Source: Flavobacteriales bacterium (GTDB lineage Bacteria; Bacteroidota; Bacteroidia; Flavobacteriales_D; JAHECK01). Taken from it: DNA of 38,394 bases. Position numbers and translations under genes: made by a program. Location of the stretch: positions 1 to 38,394 of the forward strand of contig JAUVAY010000007.1 in NCBI GenBank assembly GCA_030591505.1. Direction: 5' to 3'. The notes beneath the pieces were generated by a model. The model made no database searches. It saw only the letters and a program-made list of their open reading frames with translations, and had not been told where the DNA came from. Below are positions 30,500 through 38,394 of this stretch, in pieces (position 1 is the first letter of the stretch; each line of letters starts with the position of its first letter).

Positions 30500-31426
30500 A
30501 TGAATACTCCCAAGATATTTATCCTACTGTTAGTTGTCTTTTGTTTCGATATATCGCTTCAAGCTCAGGACGTAGTAAAAGTTGTAACTCTTGAAGGGGT
30601 TGATATTTCCGCTGTTGCTGATGATTTTGACACGAAGGCTTTTATCGAAAAAGTAAAGAATGATAACACCTTTTACCTCGCTTTCAAGGCACTAAATTAT
30701 TATCCAGCGCGATACAATGCATGGTTAAAGGTTTTTAAAAGGGGAGAAAAAGAAAAAGGACATGTTAATAGAAGTGCAGAACGCTTCAAGTCAGAAGACC
30801 TCATGTGGGTAGTTATTACGGAAGAAGAAATTAAAGGAAAGGTCAAGAAGAAAAATGGTAAATATAAGTACCTGACAGCCGAAGTATGGGATGAAGTTTT
30901 TTTTCCGGTAGAGAAGAAGAAGGTAAATATGAAACCTACCCGGGAATTTGAAAAGAACAAAGACTTAAGCAGTTCAGAGAAACACCGAATGGAGGTAAAG
31001 CAAATGATGTTTAACCCCGGTTTAGAAGTTGATGGGATTCCATTTATTGGGAAAAAGATGGGCATTTTCGAAGAGCTTATGCATGAATACTATGAATATA
31101 GCGTGTATCAAACAAATTATAAAGATTCGATCGAATGTTTAGTATTTGAAGCGGAGATAATGGAAGGTTTTAGAGAAGGGAAAACAGTTATTAAATCCTT
31201 GTTAACCTATTTCGATAAAGAGACTTATGAGGTTCTTAAACGAGACATCCACCTAAAGTACTTCAGTCTGCCTATTGATTTTGATATCTATATAAATGTT
31301 GAAAATCAACGGGTGAATGGGGTTTTATTACCTGAAAAGATCTATTACAAGGGTTTTTTTGACCTTCCTTTTATGAAAAAGGAAGAAATTGAGTTTATGC
31401 TCTATGATTTTGACTACTTGTTTTGA
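30500..31426 (+). CDS. Hypothetical secreted protein (308 aa), possibly LolA/lipoprotein-sorting-like
   Basis: Signal peptide ILLLVVFCFDISLQAQD; 4 bp after DUF2279; beta-rich C-terminus. Confidence 0.6.
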   Translation: MNTPKIFILLLVVFCFDISLQAQDVVKVVTLEGVDISAVADDFDTKAFIEKVKNDNTFYLAFKALNYYPARYNAWLKVFKRGEKEKGHVNRSAERFKSEDLMWVVITEEEIKGKVKKKNGKYKYLTAEVWDEVFFPVEKKKVNMKPTREFEKNKDLSSSEKHRMEVKQMMFNPGLEVDGIPFIGKKMGIFEELMHEYYEYSVYQTNYKDSIECLVFEAEIMEGFREGKTVIKSLLTYFDKETYEVLKRDIHLKYFSLPIDFDIYINVENQRVNGVLLPEKIYYKGFFDLPFMKKEEIEFMLYDFDYLF

Positions 31427-31522
31427 TTGTTAAAAAATCGTAGTAATTAGCGCGTAAATAAAGTGAGTTAAAGTCACGAATATTTACCTTTACAATTAGT
31501 CAAAAACCGACTACAAACGACT

Positions 31523-34500
31523 ATGTTTCTTATTTTTGATACCGAAACTACGGGGCTTCCCCGTTCTTATACTGCACCAGTAAGCGATCTTGAGAATTGG
31601 CCCAGAGCTGTTCAGATAGCATGGCAATTACATGATAGCCTTGGGCAACTTATCGAAGTTAAGAACTATATCATTAAACCCGAAGGTTTTACCATCCCTT
31701 TTAATTCTGAAAAAATTCATGGGATCAGTACAGATCGAGCGCTTAAACAAGGAGTTGATCTAAAATGGGTTTTAGAGGAATTTGCTAAAGTATTAAAGCA
31801 AACTTCATTCAATGTAGGGCATAATGTTGAATTCGATATCAACATTATGGGTGCCGAATTTCTTCGTAATGGGATGGAAAACCCCTTACCGGAAATGTTG
31901 GAGATCGACACGATGAAAAACTCAGTTAATTTCTGTGCTATTCCCGGAGGTAGAGGTGGAAAGTTCAAGTACCCAAACTTGGGTGAACTACATCAAAAGC
32001 TTTTTGATGAAGGATTTGGAGAAGCACATAATGCTTCTGCTGATGTTGAAGCGACGACTCGGGTGTTTTTTGAATTAGCCAGACTGGGAGTTATTCCTCC
32101 TTCAATGCTGAATTTTAATTCAGAACAGTTTAAAGAATTTAAAGAGGCGAATCCTAAGCAAATAAAGGCAATAGGACTAAATATCGAACCCTATGCGCCG
32201 GAAGAACTTGAAGAAATTATACCTGATGAGCAGCGAGTTGAAGATGTAGATAAAATATCAATTGAAGAAGGCTTGGAGCGACTCAAAGATGTTCCATTCT
32301 CTCATTTACATAATCATTCTCAATTCTCCGTACTTCAGGCTACATCAAAACTTGATGCCTTAATAGATCAGGCCGTTAAATATAAAATGCCAGGCTTAGC
32401 AGTTTCTGACCTTGGAAACATGTTCGCTGCCTTTAAATTTGTAAGTAAAGTACTGGCTCATAATAAGCATGTTGAAGGAGTAAATAAAGAGTTAGAGGCG
32501 GAAGGAAAAGAGCCGACAGGTCATACGATTAAGCCTATAGTTGGGTGTGAATTCTATCTGTGTCAAGATCTTAATGATAAGACGAAGAAAGATAATGGAT
32601 TTCAGATCGTTGCATTAGCAAAGACGAAAAAAGGATATAAAAACTTGGCTAAATTGTCATCTATGGCCTTCCTTAATGGCTTTTATTATGTTCCAAGGAT
32701 CGATAGAAAATTGCTTCTGGAATATAAGGAGGATATCATTATTACGAGTGGGGGAATCAGTGGCGAAGTCGCTGATCTACTATTGAATGTTGGTGATAAG
32801 CAAGCCCTGGAGGCGATGCTGTGGTGGAAGGAACATTTTGGGGAAGACTTCTACCTTGAACTACTCCGACATAATTTAGATGAGGAGAATAGGGTGAATG
32901 AAGTGCTTGTTGAATGGGGAAAGAAGCACGACATAAAGTATTTTGCATCGAATAATACCTTTTATATTGATAAAGAGGATTCAAAAGCACACGATATACT
33001 GCTTTGTGTTAAAGAAGGGGAAAAGGTGGAGACACCTATAGGTAGAGGAAGAGGATTTCGCTATGGTTTTCCTAATGATGAATTCTACTTCAAGAGCAGC
33101 GATGATATGAAAAAGCTTTTCGGAGATCTTCCGGAAGCTATTGAATGTACGAATGAGATCGTAGATAAAATCGAGATCTATGACTTAGCAAGTGATGTTT
33201 TGTTACCGAAATTTGATATTCCTGATGAATTTAAGGATGATAAGGATGATGAAGATGGAGGGAAAAGAGGGGAGAATGCCTATTTGCGTCACCTAACTTA
33301 CGAAGGGGCTAAAAAGCGATACAAAACTATTTCTGAAGAACTTCGTGAGCGCTTGGATTTTGAATTAGCTACTATTGAAAAGACGGGCTATCCAGGGTAT
33401 TTTCTGATCGTCCAGGATTTTACAAGTCAGGCTAGAAAAATGGGTGTTTCTGTTGGTCCTGGAAGAGGGTCAGCTGCAGGTTCTGCGGTCGCTTATTGTA
33501 CAGAGATCACCAATATTGACCCCATTAAATATGACCTTCTATTTGAGCGGTTTCTGAATCCTGACCGTGTGTCAATGCCCGATATTGATATTGATTTTGA
33601 TGATGAAGGTAGAGGGAAGATCATCGATTGGGTAGTAAATAAATATGGTTCAAGTCAAGTTGCACAGATCATTACTTACGGCTCGATGGCAGCTAAATCC
33701 TCCATTCGAGATACAGGAAGAGTGCTTGGATTACCACTTAATGAGACAGATCAGTTAGCAAAATTAATTCCGGATAATATCTCCTTATCCAAACTCTTTA
33801 CCCTTGATGATAAAGCCTTAAAATCGAAGGTTAGTTCAGAGCAGATGCCTAATGCTATTGCGATGAAGGGTAGAGCGGAAGATGGTGATCTTGCTGCACA
33901 AACGATAAATCAAGCCCGTAAAATAGAAGGTTCGGTAAGAAATACTGGAACACATGCTTGTGGAGTGATCATTGCACCAGATGATCTTACCAACCACCTT
34001 CCGGTTTCTATGGCGAAGGATTCGGATCTTTTGGTTACTCAGTTTGATAACTCGGTAGTAGAGGCGGCTGGACTCCTAAAAATGGATTTCCTGGGTTTAA
34101 AAACACTGTCCGTAATAAAAGATGCTATTACCTTGGTTAAGGAAGGCCATGGAGTTGTAATAGATCCTGATGAGATACCTCTAGATGATAAGAAAACTTA
34201 CGAATTGTATCAGAAAGGGTGGACCAATGGGACATTCCAGTTTGAATCTGTAGGGATGCAGAAACATCTGCGTAACCTGAAACCTGACAAATTTTTGGAT
34301 CTTATTGCGATGAATGCCTTGTATCGTCCGGGACCTATTGAGTACATTCCAAACTTTATTGCCAGAAAAAATGGGAGGGAAGAGATCGTTTACGATGTAC
34401 CCCAAATGGAGGAGTATTTGGCCGAGACCTATGGTATTACGGTGTATCAGGAGCAGGTAATGCTACTCTCACAAAAACTTGCTGGATTTACTAAAGGTGA

Positions 34501-35887
34501 AGCTGATGTTTTACGAAAGGCGATGGGGAAGAAGAACCCTGTTCTTTTGGGTAAACTAAAACCTAAGTTTATTGAAGGCTGCGATAAAAATAAAATTGAT
34601 GCTGAGAAAGCGGAGAAAATTTGGGTCGATTGGGAGAAATTTGCTGCTTATGCTTTCAATAAATCACATTCAACTTGTTACTCGGTTGTAGCTTTTCAAA
34701 CGGCCTATTTAAAAGCGCATTACCCTGCAGAATATATGGCTTCGGTGCTTACGCACAACATGAATGATATAAAGAAGGTGACTTTCTTTATGGAAGAGTG
34801 TAGGAGAATGGGATTGGCTGTATTAGGGCCTTCTGTTAACGAATCAGGACTAAAGTTTAGGGTTAATGAGAAAGGAGAAATTCGCTTTGGATTAGGAGGA
34901 ATAAAAGGGGTAGGTGAAAATGCTGTACAGAGTATAATTGCCGAAAGAGTAGAGAATGGTTCTTTTATTTCTTTACCGGACCTTACAAAAAGAGTGGAGT
35001 CTAATCAGGTGAATAAAAGGGTATTGGAAAATCTTGGCTTGGCTGGAGCTATCGATACTTTCGGATTGAACCGTTCCCAACTTTTTAAAGCGGATGAAAA
35101 GACGGGCAGGTCTTATATTGAGACCGCTTTACGCTTTGGATCAAAATATAAAGAATCACAAAATAGTAGTCAGGTCTCTATGTTCGAACAGAGCGATCAG
35201 TTCGACATGCCAGAGCCGATGGCGCCCATAGAACCTGAGTGGGGTACGCTGGAGAAGTTAAAGAAAGAGAGAGAGGTAGTCGGTATTTTTATTACCGGTC
35301 ACCCTTTGGATGATCATTCATTTGTAATTAAGAATTTTTGTCGAAATCAATTAAGTGATCTTGAGGACCTGGATAAATTGAAAGAGAGATCTCGGAATAT
35401 TAGTGTAGCAGGAATGATCACCAATGTTGATCATCGTATTTCTCAAAAAGGAAACCCCTGGGGACGTTTTACATTGGAAGATTATAATGGAAGTTACCAA
35501 TTCTCACTGTTTAGTAAGGATTATTTACGTTTAAGGAATTTTATTAATACCGATTGGTTTGTTTTTATTGAAGCGACCGTATCTTATAATGATTATAGGA
35601 ATAGTACGGAATTGAAGATCAAAAACATCATCATGCTTGCTGAATTAATGGATATTAAAGCGAAAGCATTACAAATTGACATTGACTTAGAAACGATGGA
35701 TGCAACATTGGTTGAAGACCTTGTTAATATCTTAGATCAGCCTCAAGGAAAGTTGGGTGTTAAAATACGTTTCTTTGATAATGGTAACATGATTCAATTG
35801 AAGTCGAGGAAGAAGGGGATTAAACTGAATAAAGAAACTACAGACCATCTGGCGATGATGGATAATGTGAAAGTTAGATTGATTTAA
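31523..35887 (+). CDS. dnaE: DNA polymerase III subunit alpha with fused N-terminal DEDDh 3'-5' exonuclease
   Basis: Exonuclease motifs FDTETTG, NVGHNVEFDINIMG, HNASADVEATTRVF; PHP region from about 32295; polymerase motifs VGPGRGSAAGSAVAYC, PDIDIDFDDEGR, YRPGPIEYIPNFI, YQEQVM, FNKSHSTCYS. Confidence 0.96.
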   Translation: MFLIFDTETTGLPRSYTAPVSDLENWPRAVQIAWQLHDSLGQLIEVKNYIIKPEGFTIPFNSEKIHGISTDRALKQGVDLKWVLEEFAKVLKQTSFNVGHNVEFDINIMGAEFLRNGMENPLPEMLEIDTMKNSVNFCAIPGGRGGKFKYPNLGELHQKLFDEGFGEAHNASADVEATTRVFFELARLGVIPPSMLNFNSEQFKEFKEANPKQIKAIGLNIEPYAPEELEEIIPDEQRVEDVDKISIEEGLERLKDVPFSHLHNHSQFSVLQATSKLDALIDQAVKYKMPGLAVSDLGNMFAAFKFVSKVLAHNKHVEGVNKELEAEGKEPTGHTIKPIVGCEFYLCQDLNDKTKKDNGFQIVALAKTKKGYKNLAKLSSMAFLNGFYYVPRIDRKLLLEYKEDIIITSGGISGEVADLLLNVGDKQALEAMLWWKEHFGEDFYLELLRHNLDEENRVNEVLVEWGKKHDIKYFASNNTFYIDKEDSKAHDILLCVKEGEKVETPIGRGRGFRYGFPNDEFYFKSSDDMKKLFGDLPEAIECTNEIVDKIEIYDLASDVLLPKFDIPDEFKDDKDDEDGGKRGENAYLRHLTYEGAKKRYKTISEELRERLDFELATIEKTGYPGYFLIVQDFTSQARKMGVSVGPGRGSAAGSAVAYCTEITNIDPIKYDLLFERFLNPDRVSMPDIDIDFDDEGRGKIIDWVVNKYGSSQVAQIITYGSMAAKSSIRDTGRVLGLPLNETDQLAKLIPDNISLSKLFTLDDKALKSKVSSEQMPNAIAMKGRAEDGDLAAQTINQARKIEGSVRNTGTHACGVIIAPDDLTNHLPVSMAKDSDLLVTQFDNSVVEAAGLLKMDFLGLKTLSVIKDAITLVKEGHGVVIDPDEIPLDDKKTYELYQKGWTNGTFQFESVGMQKHLRNLKPDKFLDLIAMNALYRPGPIEYIPNFIARKNGREEIVYDVPQMEEYLAETYGITVYQEQVMLLSQKLAGFTKGEADVLRKAMGKKNPVLLGKLKPKFIEGCDKNKIDAEKAEKIWVDWEKFAAYAFNKSHSTCYSVVAFQTAYLKAHYPAEYMASVLTHNMNDIKKVTFFMEECRRMGLAVLGPSVNESGLKFRVNEKGEIRFGLGGIKGVGENAVQSIIAERVENGSFISLPDLTKRVESNQVNKRVLENLGLAGAIDTFGLNRSQLFKADEKTGRSYIETALRFGSKYKESQNSSQVSMFEQSDQFDMPEPMAPIEPEWGTLEKLKKEREVVGIFITGHPLDDHSFVIKNFCRNQLSDLEDLDKLKERSRNISVAGMITNVDHRISQKGNPWGRFTLEDYNGSYQFSLFSKDYLRLRNFINTDWFVFIEATVSYNDYRNSTELKIKNIIMLAELMDIKAKALQIDIDLETMDATLVEDLVNILDQPQGKLGVKIRFFDNGNMIQLKSRKKGIKLNKETTDHLAMMDNVKVRLI

Positions 35888-35927
35888 AAAATGCAGTTAG
35901 GCAGACATTTAAGAAAAATAAATAACG

Positions 35928-35935
35928 TAATTTTG
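35928..35935 (+). promoter_or_regulatory. Candidate -7 element TAATTTTG upstream of trxA
   Basis: Exact TAnnTTTG match 56 bp upstream of the ATG at 35991. Confidence 0.4.
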
Positions 35936-35990
35936 CCTTCTGTTTTAAGAATATAATAACGGGTCGTTTTGACCACAAAAGAAAATAATA

Positions 35991-36311
35991 ATGGAAGTAA
36001 TTTTTGACAATGCAAATTTTGAAGAAAAGGCAATAAAGTCTGATAAAGTAGTAATGATCGATTTCTGGGCGGAATGGTGTGGACCATGTAGAATGGTTAG
36101 TCCTATTGTTGAAGAAATTGCAAATGAATATGGAGCTGATCAAGCAGTGATCGGTAAAGTAAATGTTGATGAAAACCCTGAGATCTCAATGCGTTTTGGA
36201 ATTCGTAACATTCCAACGATTCTTTTTCTAAAAAATGGTGAAGTTGTTGATAAACAAGTAGGTGCAGTTCCAAAACACGTACTTGAAGAAAAGCTTAAAA
36301 GCCACATGTAA
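35991..36311 (+). CDS. trxA: Thioredoxin
   Basis: MIDFWAEWCGPCRMVSPIVEEIA...VDENPEISMRFGIRNIPTILFLKNGEVV. Confidence 0.97.
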   Translation: MEVIFDNANFEEKAIKSDKVVMIDFWAEWCGPCRMVSPIVEEIANEYGADQAVIGKVNVDENPEISMRFGIRNIPTILFLKNGEVVDKQVGAVPKHVLEEKLKSHM

Positions 36312-36326
36312 GATATATTTAATACT

Positions 36327-36378
36327 AAAAAAGGCCATCCATAATCCCAATAGCTATCGGGACGGGATGGCCTTTTTT
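36327..36378. terminator. Bidirectional terminator whose loop carries a copy of the palindromic element
   Basis: AAAAAAGGCCATCC (36327-36340) pairs with GGATGGCCTTTTTT (36365-36378); loop contains CCCAATAGCTATCGGGAC. Lies between convergent trxA and the PPIase. Confidence 0.9.
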
Positions 36379-36415
36379 ATTTTATTATCATAGCTTAAAA
36401 CCCATGGTAATAAAA

Positions 36416-36850
36416 TTAATCTTCAACCTCAACCTTTTGAATTACATCTCCTTCTAGAATATCATCGATCACATCCAAACCATCAACAACTTTTCCAAAA
36501 CAAGTATGCACACCATCAAGGTGGGAAGTATTGTTACGGCTGTGGCATACAAAAAATTGTGAACCACCTGTGTTTTTCCCTGCATGGGCCATAGAAAGTA
36601 CTCCTCTGTCGTGGTATTGATTTTCTCCGCTTGTTTCACAGTCGATCGAATAACCGGGACCACCCGCTCCAGTACCATTTGGGCACCCACCCTGAATTAC
36701 AAAGTCAGTTAGAACACGGTGAAACGTAAGTCCATCATAATATCCATCTTTTGCTAGTTTTACGAAGTTAGCAACCGTAGCCGGTGCATCATTGTCGTAA
36801 AATTCGATACTCATCGTACCTTTATCGGTGATCATTTTTGCTTTTGTCAT
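36416..36850 (-). CDS. Cyclophilin-type peptidyl-prolyl cis-trans isomerase
   Basis: [42 protein letters not shown]. Likely start MTKAKM at 36850; the ORF track extends to 36874. Confidence 0.95.
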   Translation of the reverse strand: MTKAKMITDKGTMSIEFYDNDAPATVANFVKLAKDGYYDGLTFHRVLTDFVIQGGCPNGTGAGGPGYSIDCETSGENQYHDRGVLSMAHAGKNTGGSQFFVCHSRNNTSHLDGVHTCFGKVVDGLDVIDDILEGDVIQKVEVED

Positions 36851-37067
36851 AGTATGTTTTTTTAAAGAGTGCAAAGATATGATTTGTGTCTTAATATGTT
36901 AAGATATCTGCTTCTGATTAATTACCTTTATTGTAAACTCCGAAGGAATGTAATTATTATTGCCGTAGATGAAACCTACGGGTAGAGATGTAGAAATACG
37001 GGTTGTTATTTGGCGGAGTTTTTGCGGATTGCAAAAATCTGTGACAAATAAAGAGTCAAAATAGATA

Positions 37068-37928
37068 TTGATTTTGATGATGGTTAAAAAAAGAAAAATT
37101 GCTTTAGTATTAAGTGGAGGAGGAGCAAGAGGAATCGCTCATGTTGGACTATTAAAGGCATTGAATGATAATGGGATTTACCCTAAGGAAATATCAGGAA
37201 CCTCCATGGGAGCGATCATCGGTTTATTATATGCAGCAGGATTAAGTCCAATTGAAATTATAAACAAGATAGAAGAGCTTAAGTTCTATGATCTGATATC
37301 TTCTTTTGGGAAAATTAGAAAGCGATCCTTAGACATTCTTTACCCAATTATTAAAAAAGCGATTGGTGTTACTCGATTCGATCAATTAGAGATCCCATTA
37401 CATATCGCAGTGAGCAATGTTAATTATGGTCGGGCTGAAATGATAAGTAAAGGGGATTGCATCCATGCAGCCCTCGCTTCAGCAAGTATCCCATTTGTAT
37501 TTAGGGCCTATTCTAATGGATCAATGGATTTTGTAGATGGCGGATTATTAAATAATTTCCCTATAGATCCCTTTCTTGGAAGTGATTATTCAATTATTGG
37601 CTGTGATGTAAACTATTTAGGATTTGTAAAAGATACAAATAGGATGCTGCCTTATATAGAAAGGACAATTCGAATGGCATTGTTTCAAAATGTAAGAATT
37701 CGAGAAAGGCTATGTGATTTTCTTTTAGAACCTAAGGATATTGGAGAATACACTTCATTTGATTTCAAAAGTGCGAGAAAACTATTTGAAATTGGTGAAA
37801 AGGATGCGCTGAATAATATGGATCAGCTCAAAGCGGCCATTGATAAAGAGAACAATAAAAAAGATCAGCAACACTGTTTAAAAGAGCTTCTTAAAGCTGA
37901 CCAGATCGTGGAAGAAAGGGAGTTTTAG
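37068..37928 (+). CDS. Patatin-like phospholipase family protein
   Basis: LVLSGGGARGIAHVGLL, GTSMGAIIGLLYA, DGGLLNNFPI. Confidence 0.93.
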   Translation: MILMMVKKRKIALVLSGGGARGIAHVGLLKALNDNGIYPKEISGTSMGAIIGLLYAAGLSPIEIINKIEELKFYDLISSFGKIRKRSLDILYPIIKKAIGVTRFDQLEIPLHIAVSNVNYGRAEMISKGDCIHAALASASIPFVFRAYSNGSMDFVDGGLLNNFPIDPFLGSDYSIIGCDVNYLGFVKDTNRMLPYIERTIRMALFQNVRIRERLCDFLLEPKDIGEYTSFDFKSARKLFEIGEKDALNNMDQLKAAIDKENNKKDQQHCLKELLKADQIVEEREF

Positions 37929-37975
37929 CATTGTAATTCTGTTTGCAAATTGTACCTCGAAATGTTTCACTCAAC

Positions 37976-38287
37976 GCTTACGCTAAAGCTTCAGCGACAG
38001 CGTAAAGCACTGAAAGAAAAGGCCTTGTTATTTAATAAGATGGCTTTGCGTTCTTAGCTTCTCAATATTTATTGAGCCTTTACAAATCTTTGCGAGAAAT
38101 AATTCTAATGCTAGCCTGAAACAAATTCCGAAAGCGAGGAACAAACACTAATAATTAATAAGAAAACTCTTTTTTAAAGTAATCACTATTTTAAAGCACT
38201 GATCTACCTTGAGATAGTAAACTTTACTCTGTGCAACTCCTTTTTCCTTAGTGAATCTTTGCTCCTTCGCTAAAGTGCTTGTTGCAC
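37976..38287. repeat. Degenerate intergenic repeat-like tract
   Basis: GCTTACGCT (37976-37984) and AGCGTAAAGC (37999-38008) nearly inverted; GCTTTGCGTTCTTAGCTTC, AATCTTTGCGAG, CTCTGTGCAACTCC, TTAGTGAATCTTTG words; GTGCAAC (38231) / GTTGCAC (38281). Confidence 0.4.
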
Positions 38288-38394
38288 AACATCGCTGAAC
38301 AGAGATTTTGACATCAAGAGACGTGTTCTAACGTCATTTGTTTTCGTGGCCTTACCACTAGATAATACCGAGTAGATACTTGTTGTTTGGTCGG

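Noticed and set aside
35874-36143. Minus-strand ORFs opposite trxA and its leader
   Set aside because: Antisense to thioredoxin, low-complexity aromatic translation, no motifs.
37930-38394. Possible tRNA or ncRNA gene in the terminal non-coding stretch
   Set aside because: No T-loop, acceptor stem or cloverleaf pattern seen; repeat-like wording explains it better.

Overview
This 38.4 kb window looks like chromosomal, mostly housekeeping DNA from a Bacteroidota genome, probably of the Cytophagales type. The lineage call rests on gene content (DUF5103/T9SS plug, DUF3810, DUF5606, DUF2279, DUF1599, BT_3928-like, LytTR regulator) and on TAnnTTTG-like -7 promoter elements. About 34 coding regions can be supported: a partial sulfatase, a lipoprotein of the 4,5-dihydroxyphthalate-decarboxylase/NMT1-like fold, monomeric isocitrate dehydrogenase, acyl-CoA desaturase, an RhlE-like helicase, TsaD, TamB, diadenylate cyclase CdaA, FolP, TpiA, a TonB-dependent receptor, HolA, AMP nucleosidase, ApaG, DnaE with a fused exonuclease, thioredoxin, a cyclophilin and a patatin. 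I found no tRNA, rRNA, CRISPR array, transposase, prophage or recognisable defence island, and no convincing undescribed multi-gene system. The most interesting signals are smaller. They are: (i) a short palindromic element flanked by an 8-bp direct repeat, with a second copy inside a terminator loop; (ii) degenerate intergenic repeat segments of the CTTTGTG / CGCAGATTA type, two of them bounded by inverted repeats; (iii) a DnaE with an N-terminal DEDDh exonuclease and an apparently decayed PHP domain; (iv) an internally duplicated DUF1599 protein; (v) an orphan HsdR-N nuclease domain; (vi) an inverted repeat over the candidate desaturase promoter. All family assignments come from motif recognition; no searches were run.
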